5,994 bases of DNA from Treponema sp. (GTDB lineage: Bacteria > Spirochaetota > Spirochaetia > Treponematales > Treponemataceae). The DNA lies in contig JAEETM010000145.1 in the NCBI GenBank assembly GCA_016290335.1, forward strand, positions 1 to 5,994, read 5' to 3'. The notes below the pieces were generated by a model that had not been told where the DNA came from, made no database searches, and saw only the letters and a list, made by a program, of their open reading frames with translations. Both the position numbers and the translations under genes were made by a program. Within the stretch, counting starts at the first letter, position 1, and each line of letters starts with the position of its first letter. Below, piece by piece: positions 1-5,994 of this stretch.

Positions 1-224
1 CCTTCTCCGCGTCTTAATACCTGTATTATGTCCAGCTGGCTGTATTTGTCTTTATTTGTAATTGAGTCGGCACGCTTGTCGTCAAGTTCGATTGCAACAC
101 AATCCGGCTTAAGCTCGCGAATTGTGTTTTCAACTTCTGTTATACTTTCTGCCGAAACGTGTGCTGTTCCAATTAAGGTTATTTTTCTACCATTAAGCTC
201 TAAAACCTTTTGTGTCTGGCTCAT
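1..224 (-). CDS. TraB/TIKI-like family protein, N-terminal part (cut by window edge)
   Basis: This is a partial gene: 74 complete codons are visible, starting at ATG 224-222 and running off the left edge. Seen in the sequence: a short strand-like opening (KVLELNGRKITLIGTAHVS, residues 6-24), then a helix and the motif PDCVAIELDDKR at 40-51. The pairing of a GTAHVS motif (His22) with IELD (Glu46) is the N-terminal signature of the TraB/PrgY/GumN family, related to the TIKI proteins, in which a GxxH motif and acidic residues are proposed to form a metal-dependent hydrolase site. The function of bacterial members is poorly known; the old name 'pheromone shutdown protein' comes from the enterococcal plasmid protein and should not be carried over. 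The start overlaps the stop of the upstream TPR lipoprotein gene as ATGA. Only a weak purine-rich stretch precedes it, so translation is probably coupled. The C-terminal region, where some family members have membrane segments, is outside the window. Confidence 0.8.
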   Translation of the reverse strand, partial: MSQTQKVLELNGRKITLIGTAHVSAESITEVENTIRELKPDCVAIELDDKRADSITNKDKYSQLDIIQVLRRGE

Positions 225-1705
225 TCTTCAAGACCCCACTGTGCAAGGCGATATTCAAAAAACATTGGTGCCTGCATTGCTGCTACTTTAGCATAGTATT
301 CATTGGCCGCTTCTCTGGACCCAAAGACTTCGTAATAAAGTCCCATATAAAATAGCATTTTACCCTTTTTATTTCTATTATCTTCCTTCTGAATTTTACC
401 AAGAAGTGTGCTTTCTGCATTGCGGCTGTAAGTATCGCTGAACATTCGGCCCATATTGTATTCAACAGAATCACGGTCGAGCGTTTTTAAAATTTCGTTC
501 ATCACTTTTTTGCCGTTGAAAGAATCGTTCATCTTAAAATAAATTGCCGAAATCATAAACTTGTAGCAGTAATTTTTGCTGTAGCTGTAGGCAATATTAA
601 AGAGCCTTATTGCTTCCTGATAATTTTTTGTATGATATTCAAGCACCGCAGCAGACTCGTAAGCGTAATAATATTTTGGATTTGTTTCTATTACTTTGTG
701 ATAGTTGTCTAGCGCAAGATTATATTCATTATGTTCATCGTAAATACCTGCAAGATAAGCATAGGCAAGAAAGTAATCTGGCTCAAGGGCGGCGGCTTTT
801 TTCCAGGCGGAAATTGCATCATTTGTTTTTCCCTGATTTCCAAAATAAGAACCTAAATCAAGCCAGTAGCTGTAATTTTCAGGCTCATATTTAAGTGCTT
901 CCTGAATGTATTTTGTTGCGCGGATATAGTTATTTCCTTCTGCAGAAAGCTTACCCATAAAGGCAAGGGCCGAAGAATCTTTTGGAGAGAGTTCAAGAAC
1001 CTTTTCGCAGGCAGCTCTTGCACCCTTCAAATCATCCTGATAATAAGAAGTGAGCGCGTAACCATAGAGTGCATCTGTATTGTTAGGTTCTGTTTTTAAA
1101 GCTTTAGAATAAGAATCTCTTGCAAGCTTGTATTTGCGGTTTAATGAGTATTCTTCAGCCTGAAGTATATTTGCCTGAACATTGTAAGGGTCAGTCTGCA
1201 GAATCTTTTTTGACATTGATTTATAGGATGTAGAATCGCCGGAAGCCCTTGCAGATACTGTATAAAGCTCCATTGCATCAATATTATCAGGATTTTCGGC
1301 AAGAAGGCTGTTTGCTATACCTTTAGCCTTATCATAATCCCCGTTTGAAATATAAAGAGATGCCAGAAGCATGTTCATTTCTTCATCATCCTTTAATTCT
1401 TCCGGAATATTTTCAAAAAGCTCTATTGCGTTGGCAACACTTCCCGTCTGAAGCTCTGACTGTATGTTTTTTACAAAAGCAACATCAGGCGGATCAATCT
1501 GGACTGGCTCCGGTTCCGGTTCAGGCTCGGGCTCTTTTTCTTTTATACCAGTTTTATCCTTATCGGTTTTATCTTCAACCTTTTCTTCCTGTTCAATTTC
1601 CGGAGTCTGTTTTTCTTCTTCCGGTTCAGATGGCTTTGACACACAACCTGCAAAAAGAATGGCAGTACCCAGAATCAGGGCTGCTAAGATTTTGATTTTA
1701 TTCAT
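221..1705 (-). CDS. TPR-repeat lipoprotein
   Basis: The predicted 494-residue protein starts with a lipoprotein signal peptide: Lys at 3 and 5, a hydrophobic stretch at 6-19 and the lipobox LFAG-C with Cys21. Phe at -3 is atypical for enterobacteria but common in spirochaetes. Residues 22-71 are a Glu/Lys/Pro-rich linker ending in five Glu-Pro pairs (about 58-67). From about residue 72 to the C-terminus the protein is a helical solenoid of about ten TPR-like repeats. Clear ones lie near 208-240, 241-274, 276-308 and 309-342, with the usual G/A-Y-A-P spacing (for example WLDLGSYFGNQGKTNDAISA). The last repeat (about 446-476) resembles NlpI-type ends. TPR lipoproteins generally act as protein-protein scaffolds at the envelope; the partner here is unknown. 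Start choice: a GTG at 1708-1706 directly precedes ATG 1705-1703. The AGGA at 1717-1714 is 8 bases from the ATG and 5 from the GTG, so both are possible and ATG is preferred. The stop overlaps the downstream TraB-like start. Confidence 0.88.
   Translation of the reverse strand: MNKIKILAALILGTAILFAGCVSKPSEPEEEKQTPEIEQEEKVEDKTDKDKTGIKEKEPEPEPEPEPVQIDPPDVAFVKNIQSELQTGSVANAIELFENIPEELKDDEEMNMLLASLYISNGDYDKAKGIANSLLAENPDNIDAMELYTVSARASGDSTSYKSMSKKILQTDPYNVQANILQAEEYSLNRKYKLARDSYSKALKTEPNNTDALYGYALTSYYQDDLKGARAACEKVLELSPKDSSALAFMGKLSAEGNNYIRATKYIQEALKYEPENYSYWLDLGSYFGNQGKTNDAISAWKKAAALEPDYFLAYAYLAGIYDEHNEYNLALDNYHKVIETNPKYYYAYESAAVLEYHTKNYQEAIRLFNIAYSYSKNYCYKFMISAIYFKMNDSFNGKKVMNEILKTLDRDSVEYNMGRMFSDTYSRNAESTLLGKIQKEDNRNKKGKMLFYMGLYYEVFGSREAANEYYAKVAAMQAPMFFEYRLAQWGLEE
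1506..1535. repeat. Five degenerate 6-base units coding for a Glu-Pro linker
   Basis: On the plus strand the units are GGCTCC, GGTTCC, GGTTCA, GGCTCG and GGCTCT, each a version of GGYTCN. Read on the minus strand they encode the alternating Glu-Pro spacer of the TPR lipoprotein. Because each unit is 6 bases, gain or loss of a unit keeps the frame and changes only linker length. The synonymous differences between units suggest that the array is old or selected at the protein level. Confidence 0.8.
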
Positions 1706-1761
1706 CACATTATTCCTACTTAGTTGAAATTCCCTTAATCATTAGCTAAACTATACATACA
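1706..1761. promoter_or_regulatory. Divergent intergenic region with weak promoter-like boxes
   Basis: These 56 bases separate two divergent genes, so both promoters must lie here or extend into the opposite coding region. For the plus-strand gene, TTGAAA (1724-1729) stands 17 bases before TAAACT (1747-1752), a 4-of-6 match to TATAAT. That would put transcription start within a few bases of the ATG and make the message leaderless or nearly so, which fits the lack of a ribosome binding site. For the minus strand, TATAGT (1755-1750) matches the -10 consensus at 5 of 6 positions but has no good -35 partner. The two -10 candidates overlap. These are consensus matches by eye only. Confidence 0.35.
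1714..1717 (-). promoter_or_regulatory. Ribosome binding site of the TPR lipoprotein
   Basis: AGGA on the minus strand, inside TAGGAA. It lies 8 bases before ATG 1705 and 5 bases before the in-frame GTG 1708. An out-of-frame ATG (1710-1708) also overlaps the GTG, so three potential start codons crowd this site. Confidence 0.5.
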
Positions 1762-3846
1762 ATGAAAGCACGTGTATTTAGAAAAGCCTTAGGGATGATA
1801 CTTGTCGATATCGTTATTATAATCGGCATTTTTGTCCTTCAATTTAGAACAGATTCCAATATTATTGAAAAAATCGGAAATCTCCAAGTAACTTTAACAA
1901 AATCTGAATCAGAAAAAGACGAAATAAAGCTGAAAAACACCTTAAAAGCCTCTTACAACGGTATAAACATCTATTTTGACGACCAGACACCACCAAAAAT
2001 CCTTGTAAAAAATGAAAAGGAACCAAAAAATATAAAACTTGTAAACTGGTCCAGAGAAGATTCTTCCATAAATTTTGAAATGACAGATGAAGTAACTTTT
2101 TCAATTGAAGTAACTGAAGATGAACCGGAAGCTCCTCTTATAATTCGTACCCATCTTCCAAAAAATGTACTCAGTTTCTATCTTCCATACAACTTTGCCT
2201 ACAATATGAGGATTGTTAAAGAGGAAGGTAAAAAAGTTATTCTTAATGACAAAAAGAATAACTGGAGTTTTTCTGCTGATGATGTTGTAGACGGTTATAT
2301 GATTTTTGCACACAGAGATTCTTATGCAAGCTACGGTATATTCGATGACACAAAGAGCTTTACCTTTGATTCGCTTACAAGTCTTGCAGCAGCAGAAGGC
2401 ATAAACTATCTTAATGTAATTACAAACTTTAAAAACAATCTTATTACATCGTTCAGGAGTTCACTTTCGGATAACAATTTCTCTGAACAGGCAGTTGTTT
2501 CTTATGTTGCAGCAATGTCTGAAGCAGGAAAATACCAGCAGGCAGTTGATGATATTCCGCAGAGCTACAAACGAAGTGAACAGAGAACTTATCTTTCTGC
2601 TCCGTACTTCAATAACCTTGTTAATATGAACAACATTCTGGACCAGCAGATTAAAACTTCTTCAGCATTGATTTCTAAAGCCGCTTATACAGATTCTCTT
2701 GATATTTATACAGCTCACGACCTTGCAGCAAGCCTTTGTATCCATCCGAACCCGTCAGAAGCAGCTATGATTCTGGAAAAAGCCGCTGAAGCAGATATTG
2801 AAAAATGCTCTGTTTCTCAGGCAACAGGCATTCTTATTACCTTTGATGATTTGGCTACGATGAATCCTGCATATGCAAAGATTTTGAGGACAGCTGCAGA
2901 TAAGTGTATTGAACGCCTTACAAAGACCTGTTCTTTTGAAAACAACATTCTTACAATATCTGAAAATGACACATTCCTTTCTGTAATTCAGGGAGTTGAA
3001 ACAGGTATTGCACTTTTACGCTTTGGTTCACTTACAAATAACGAAACTTACATAAAGGCAGGACGGGTAATTGTAAGCTCTTACATTTCTGAATCTTCTT
3101 CTTTTGATTTGAGAACGCTTGTAAACCTTTATCCGTTGATTGCTTATGATAACTGGTATTATCCACACTTTGCGTTTATTCATACAGACAAGAAGGGTGT
3201 AATGTGGGCCTGGACTTGTGCAAAAGAGATTAAATATGCAGTTGATGAAGAAAGCGCACTTAATCTTTCCATAACATTCCCTCTTGGTCTTACTCATTAC
3301 GTAATTTTCAAGGGAATACCTGAGTTCTCATCAATTTATATTTACAACACAGCATTCCGTACCGACCCTCGCTTTGAAACTTACAATTCTTCGGGTTATG
3401 TATATAGAAATCAAACAAAGACTCTCTTACTTAAGTCAAAGCATAAGTCTGAGGTTGAAGATGTAAGAATGGTACCAAAAACTGCGGCCAGTACAACAAC
3501 AAAAACTACAACTACAACCACAACAACAAGATCTACTGGTACAGGCAAGCCGGCAGGAGAAGCAACAGGAACTGCTGCAGCCGGAACAGGAACTACAGCG
3601 GCTGGAACTGCAACAACTACAGGAACTGGAACCGCGTCAACCGGTACCACAAATACAGGAAATACTGCAAACACTACAACTGGCAGCACGACAGGAACAA
3701 CGGCTACGACTGGTAATTCAACAGGTACGACTGGTGCTACAGGAACAACAGGTTCAACGACAGAACCTGCAAACAATACAGCGGCAACCGCGCCTAACAG
3801 CACAAATACAAGTCCCAATGCAAATACAAAACCGGCCGGACAATAA
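1762..3846 (+). CDS. Membrane-anchored protein of unknown function with Thr-rich C-terminal tail
   Basis: I do not recognise a named family for this 694-residue protein. Seen: a basic N-terminus (KARVFRK) followed by one hydrophobic helix at about 9-27 with no obvious signal-peptidase site, so probably an uncleaved signal anchor with the bulk outside the cytoplasm. Residues about 40-200 alternate short hydrophobic and polar runs, as in a beta-sandwich. Residues about 205-445 look mostly helical and Ala-rich. Residues about 480-570 look beta-rich again (FKGIPEFSSIYIYNTAFRTD). This beta/helical/beta order is seen in some carbohydrate-active or polysaccharide-binding proteins, but no catalytic motif is visible, so that is only a guess. 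From about 571 to the end is a low-complexity Thr/Gly/Ala/Asn tail. The start has no clear Shine-Dalgarno; the next Met (residue 12) would remove the basic flank and part of the anchor, so 1762 is preferred. It is divergent from the TPR lipoprotein and convergent with the hydrolase, and so is probably transcribed alone. Confidence 0.75.
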   Translation: MKARVFRKALGMILVDIVIIIGIFVLQFRTDSNIIEKIGNLQVTLTKSESEKDEIKLKNTLKASYNGINIYFDDQTPPKILVKNEKEPKNIKLVNWSREDSSINFEMTDEVTFSIEVTEDEPEAPLIIRTHLPKNVLSFYLPYNFAYNMRIVKEEGKKVILNDKKNNWSFSADDVVDGYMIFAHRDSYASYGIFDDTKSFTFDSLTSLAAAEGINYLNVITNFKNNLITSFRSSLSDNNFSEQAVVSYVAAMSEAGKYQQAVDDIPQSYKRSEQRTYLSAPYFNNLVNMNNILDQQIKTSSALISKAAYTDSLDIYTAHDLAASLCIHPNPSEAAMILEKAAEADIEKCSVSQATGILITFDDLATMNPAYAKILRTAADKCIERLTKTCSFENNILTISENDTFLSVIQGVETGIALLRFGSLTNNETYIKAGRVIVSSYISESSSFDLRTLVNLYPLIAYDNWYYPHFAFIHTDKKGVMWAWTCAKEIKYAVDEESALNLSITFPLGLTHYVIFKGIPEFSSIYIYNTAFRTDPRFETYNSSGYVYRNQTKTLLLKSKHKSEVEDVRMVPKTAASTTTKTTTTTTTTRSTGTGKPAGEATGTAAAGTGTTAAGTATTTGTGTASTGTTNTGNTANTTTGSTTGTTATTGNSTGTTGATGTTGSTTEPANNTAATAPNSTNTSPNANTKPAGQ
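3472..3843 (+). repeat. Region coding for the low-complexity Thr/Gly/Ala/Asn tail
   Basis: Codons 571-694 of the 694-residue protein. By my count 52 of 124 residues are Thr; most of the rest are Gly, Ala, Asn and Ser. There is no Phe, Tyr, Trp, Leu, Ile or Met, and only one Val, at the very start. The DNA is dominated by ACN, GGN and GCN codons and includes a near-uniform ACN tract at 3493-3528, broken by a single AAA. The tail is expected to be disordered and extended; similar tails act as spacers or glycan-attachment regions on surface proteins, but no such modification can be shown here. The region is richer in G+C than the rest of the gene. Confidence 0.85.
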
Positions 3847-3875
3847 AAAGCTTACCTTCAGTTCAGAAATTATTC

Positions 3876-4811
3876 TCACAACACGCTGATGAAGCTCTTT
3901 GCAATTGATTCATACCGTTCTGTATCGGACATGTAACTCATTCCGTGGTCGGCACCTGGAAAGGTTTCGTAGCGGATTAAGGATGGATTTGATTCGGCAA
4001 TCTGGCGGCTCATCCAGCAGGGGACAAAACCATCTTCTTCACCGTGAATAATGAGGATTGGAGTTTTAGATTTTTTTACAGCTTCACAGCAATTCGAGTT
4101 TTTGTCGCCAAGGTTAAAGTGGCCCCAGATAAAGGCAGAAACGTAAATTGCAGGCTTAAAAAATGTATACGAAAGCTTCATCCCTTCTTCGGTAACTTTT
4201 TTAATAATGTCTGATGGTAAAGTATAAGGACAATCTGCAATAATTCCCTTTACATTTTCCGGCAGATTAAGGCCGCTTGCCATAAGAACAGTTGCAGCTC
4301 CCATTGAAACTCCATAAAGAAAAATCTTTGTTTCCGGGCCGAACCGCTTTATAACATAATCAACCCAGGAAAGAACATCAAGCTTTTCCTTTACACCAAA
4401 GGTCATTGTGTGTCCACCGCTATTCCACTGCCCTCTCTGGTCAATAAGCAGCACATTATGACCAAGCTCAAAAGAGATTTTAGACCCGCCGCAAAAATCA
4501 CGCAAACCATTTCCGCGCCATCCGTGAAAGCATATATCTACAGGTGCGCCATCCTTTATATGATAATAACGCCCCGCAAGCTTAAGCCCATCGTAAGCCT
4601 TTATTTGAACCTGTTCAAACGTTTTTTCATCAAACTCTTTTACAAGGCTTAAAATCTTATCTTTATAACGCTGGAAAGGCTCTTCCTTTGGGACATCATA
4701 TATGCCGCCATGATTGCGGTCTGAAGAATAAAAACCGATGCGGTAAATAATATATGTGCCGAGAAAAAAGGCAGCAAGGAGAAATACAGGGATAATGATG
4801 AATATACTCAT
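3876..4811 (-). CDS. Membrane-anchored alpha/beta hydrolase (serine esterase/peptidase-like)
   Basis: This 311-residue protein has a hydrophobic N-terminal helix at about 2-23, probably a membrane anchor, followed by an alpha/beta hydrolase fold. Seen: the oxyanion-loop motif HGWRGNG at 96-102, the nucleophile elbow GVSMG at 167-171 with Ser169, the acid in HGEEDGFVP (Asp260) and the catalytic His in GADHG (His289). The full Ser-Asp-His triad is therefore present and the length is normal. The overall pattern matches bacterial hydrolases often annotated as S9-peptidase-like, YqkD-like or BEM46-like, which probably cleave esters or peptides; the substrate cannot be read from the sequence. The segment after strand 4 reads RGQWNSGG where relatives commonly have RGHGxSGG. 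No Shine-Dalgarno is evident before the ATG, but it is the only start that keeps the anchor. The gene lies 84 bases downstream of the zinc-ribbon protein gene in the same direction, so co-transcription is possible, and converges with the Thr-tail gene. Confidence 0.9.
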   Translation of the reverse strand: MSIFIIIPVFLLAAFFLGTYIIYRIGFYSSDRNHGGIYDVPKEEPFQRYKDKILSLVKEFDEKTFEQVQIKAYDGLKLAGRYYHIKDGAPVDICFHGWRGNGLRDFCGGSKISFELGHNVLLIDQRGQWNSGGHTMTFGVKEKLDVLSWVDYVIKRFGPETKIFLYGVSMGAATVLMASGLNLPENVKGIIADCPYTLPSDIIKKVTEEGMKLSYTFFKPAIYVSAFIWGHFNLGDKNSNCCEAVKKSKTPILIIHGEEDGFVPCWMSRQIAESNPSLIRYETFPGADHGMSYMSDTERYESIAKSFISVL

Positions 4812-4895
4812 ATATAAAGCATAATGATTTTTTTAAGTGATTTCTACTGACAATAAAGCTGTGAATTCTGTTTGCGCTGAGTGTTACGCTGAGTG
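4812..4895. other. Intergenic spacer between the zinc-ribbon and hydrolase genes
   Basis: This 84-base AT-rich spacer shows no convincing terminator hairpin. On the minus strand, TTGTCA (4853-4848) matches the -35 consensus at 5 of 6 positions, but no good -10 box follows at 16-18 bases. A 7-base inverted repeat (GAATTCT at 4863-4869 with AGAATTC at 4903-4909) encloses a 33-base loop, too weak to call a terminator. Whether the hydrolase has its own promoter or is read through from upstream stays open. Confidence 0.4.
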
Positions 4896-4898
4896 TTA
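4875..4898. repeat. Perfect 12-base tandem duplication carrying a stop codon
   Basis: CGCTGAGTGTTA occurs twice head to tail with no mismatch (4875-4886 and 4887-4898). On the minus strand each copy reads TAACACTCAGCG. The first TAA (4898-4896) is the stop of the zinc-ribbon protein gene. Since 12 is a multiple of three, the second TAA (4886-4884) is in frame, giving two stops four codons apart. Confidence 0.95.
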
Positions 4899-5882
4899 AT
4901 TTAGAATTCCGGTTATATTTCCGTCTTTATCCTTTGTAAAATCGTGTGCTTTTACAGGTGCTCCACAATGAGGACATTTCATGTGAAGACCGATAACATA
5001 AATTCCACCGCAGTATTCGCATGGTTCCTGTTTTTCAAATTGTTCCGGACATTCAACGGCTTCTTTGAATACAGTCTTTTTAAGTGCGAGCTTATAACAA
5101 ATGATAATTGCAGCAAGAAGTATAATTATCAGCGGTAGTTGAATGTAATACCCCGGATGTATATATTTTTTCATTATAACAGGCGTAAGGACATTAAAGC
5201 TTTCAGTGATTGCTTCTCCGACAGTATACTTTGAACGTTGCAGAAGCCGTTTATGAAGTTCCCTGTTAAATAAACCGGTTTCTTTAGTGGAAAGAATGGA
5301 ATCTGTATAGTCACCCTGCATACCTTCCCAAGCCCAATTTTCAAAATCGTCTTCGGAAAAATCAGACTTATCAACCTCCGGTCCTTTTACATAAACTATG
5401 AGCCAGTGTTTTTCGTCGTCAAAGGCGTTTACATATAAATCGTAGGCGAAATTTTCCAGAGAAGTGTAATTTTTGCTCCATTTTTCATCCGGAAAGGTCA
5501 TAACAGAAGGAGCTATACCTGTTTCTTCCAGAAATTTTGTAAGGGATTCGTAGAGAGTAGTTGTGTCTTCTCCTAAAACACCGGCTTCATCTCTGATAAT
5601 TATAGTCTGGTCATAATCGTCAGTAAGCCTTGCAGGATCATGAAAAGACGGAATTAAACCGATTGCTATGAAAAAAAATAAAAATCCAAAAAAAAGATTG
5701 AGCTTTTTCGGGCGTTTTTTTACATCGTAGTTAGCGTAAATAAAAACAGGTTCTTTATCTTTGTAATAAAGATATCGTTTTGCCCCCGGAAAGGCCCTGC
5801 TGGATGTTTTGATAGAACTTCCGCCTCTCGAGCCGCCGTGGCTTCCTCCTGAATGGCTACCGCCGCCTGATGAATGTGGCAT
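4896..5882 (-). CDS. Two-TM protein with TPM-like domain and C-terminal zinc ribbon
   Basis: The 328-residue protein has, in order: a Gly/Ser/His-rich N-terminus (5-23), a basic patch (KKRPKK, 55-60), TM1 at about 62-80, an extracytoplasmic segment at about 81-245, TM2 at about 248-266, and a zinc ribbon with CEYC (Cys288, Cys291) and CPHC (Cys303, Cys306). Basic residues before TM1 and after TM2 predict both ends in the cytoplasm and the middle outside. The middle segment opens with IIIRDEAGVLGEDTTTLYES and later has HWLIVYVKG, resembling the start and core strand of TPM (DUF477) domains; I would treat this as a probable, not certain, match. TPM proteins in other bacteria are linked to photosystem repair or envelope functions, so no role is assigned. 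The start is firm: AAGGAG lies 5 bases upstream. The gene follows a paralogue with the same C-terminal ribbon after only 9 bases. Confidence 0.82.
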   Translation of the reverse strand: MPHSSGGGSHSGGSHGGSRGGSSIKTSSRAFPGAKRYLYYKDKEPVFIYANYDVKKRPKKLNLFFGFLFFFIAIGLIPSFHDPARLTDDYDQTIIIRDEAGVLGEDTTTLYESLTKFLEETGIAPSVMTFPDEKWSKNYTSLENFAYDLYVNAFDDEKHWLIVYVKGPEVDKSDFSEDDFENWAWEGMQGDYTDSILSTKETGLFNRELHKRLLQRSKYTVGEAITESFNVLTPVIMKKYIHPGYYIQLPLIIILLAAIIICYKLALKKTVFKEAVECPEQFEKQEPCEYCGGIYVIGLHMKCPHCGAPVKAHDFTKDKDGNITGILN

Positions 5883-5887
5883 AGCTT

Positions 5888-5893
5888 CTCCTT
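5888..5893 (-). promoter_or_regulatory. Strong Shine-Dalgarno overlapping the upstream stop codon
   Basis: AAGGAG on the minus strand lies 5 bases before the ATG at 5882. Its first two bases are the last two of the upstream TAA stop (5894-5892). This layout is typical of tightly coupled genes in one operon and fixes the start of the zinc-ribbon/TPM-like gene. It is the best ribosome binding site in the window. Confidence 0.85.
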
Positions 5894-5994
5894 ATACTGG
5901 TGCGCCGCAGTGCGGACAGGTCTTGTTAAAGCCCACGATGTAAACGCCATTGCAGTATTCGCATTTTTTCTGATCTACAAACTCAGCCGGGCAT
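5892..5994 (-). CDS. C-terminal end of a zinc-ribbon paralogue (cut by window edge)
   Basis: Only the last 33 residues and the TAA stop are in the window. The reading is CPAEFVDQKKCEYCNGVYIV followed by GFNKTCPHCGAPV, then stop. It aligns without gaps to residues 278-310 of the downstream 328-residue protein, with 19 of 33 identical, including the full CEYC and CPHCGAPV elements. It is therefore the same kind of four-Cys zinc ribbon, and the two genes are probably tandem paralogues in one operon, separated by 9 bases. The downstream copy carries 18 extra residues after the ribbon. Whether this gene also has the TM segments and the TPM-like domain cannot be seen; a shared ribbon on an unrelated protein remains possible. 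Confidence 0.85.
   Translation of the reverse strand, partial: CPAEFVDQKKCEYCNGVYIVGFNKTCPHCGAPV

Noticed and set aside
28..291. Plus-strand open frame over the TraB-like start
   Set aside because: It is antisense to a recognisable TraB N-terminus and an ATGA overlap, and has no domain or ribosome binding site of its own.
1345..1727. Two plus-strand open frames opposite the lipoprotein N-terminus, one with a Gly-Ser repeat
   Set aside because: The Gly-Ser repeat is the complement of the Glu-Pro codons. The minus-strand reading has a signal peptide, lipobox and TPRs, so these are shadows.
3411..3818. Minus-strand open frame coding for a Val/Pro-rich protein
   Set aside because: It is the antisense of the ACN/GGN/GCN-rich tail, which automatically reads as Val/Pro/Ala with few stops. 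It has no ribosome binding site and overlaps a well-supported gene.
3847..3875. Possible bidirectional terminator between convergent genes
   Set aside because: Only a 4-base stem (AGAA/TTCT) can be drawn and there is no GC-rich hairpin with a T run. Termination may rely on Rho or lie within coding sequence.
4863..4909. Inverted repeat GAATTCT/AGAATTC as a terminator or operator
   Set aside because: The arms are only 7 bases, AT-rich and 33 bases apart; a match of this kind is expected by chance given that GAATTC is itself a palindrome.
5720..5950. Minus-strand open frame spanning the junction between the two zinc-ribbon genes
   Set aside because: It lies in another frame of two well-supported coding regions and would erase the strong ribosome binding site arrangement at 5888-5893.

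Overview
The window looks like chromosomal DNA from a spirochaete, most likely a Treponema relative. This is an inference from three things: moderately AT-rich coding sequence, a lipoprotein with a spirochaete-style relaxed lipobox (Leu-Phe-Ala-Gly-Cys), and an overall set of TPR lipoprotein, TraB-like protein and membrane-anchored proteins of unknown role. No marker gene fixes the genus. Coding density is very high. There is no RNA gene, transposon, CRISPR array, phage gene or gene-free stretch over 100 bases.

Layout, left to right. (1) Positions 1-224, minus strand: the N-terminal 74 residues of a TraB/TIKI-like protein that runs off the left edge. (2) Positions 221-1705, minus strand: a TPR-repeat lipoprotein whose stop codon overlaps the TraB start (ATGA), so the two form one translationally coupled unit. 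(3) A 56-base divergent promoter gap. (4) Positions 1762-3846, plus strand: a 694-residue membrane-anchored protein of unknown function ending in a striking Thr/Gly/Ala/Asn tail of about 124 residues. (5) A 29-base convergent gap with no clear terminator. (6) Positions 3876-4811, minus strand: an N-terminally membrane-anchored alpha/beta hydrolase with an intact Ser-Asp-His triad. (7) Positions 4896-5882, minus strand: a two-TM protein with a Gly/Ser/His-rich N-terminus, a probable TPM-like extracytoplasmic domain and a C-terminal four-Cys zinc ribbon. (8) Positions 5892-5994, minus strand: the last 33 residues of an upstream gene that ends in nearly the same zinc ribbon, evidence of a tandem paralogue pair.

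The genes share a cell-envelope theme: five of the six are, or are probably, exported or membrane-bound, or sit in the same operon as one that is. No shared pathway can be read from the sequence. The features most worth following up are the tandem zinc-ribbon/TPM-like paralogues with a permuted architecture, the low-complexity Thr-rich tail, and a perfect 12-base tandem duplication that copies a stop codon in frame. I see no convincing evidence of a wholly new multi-gene system.
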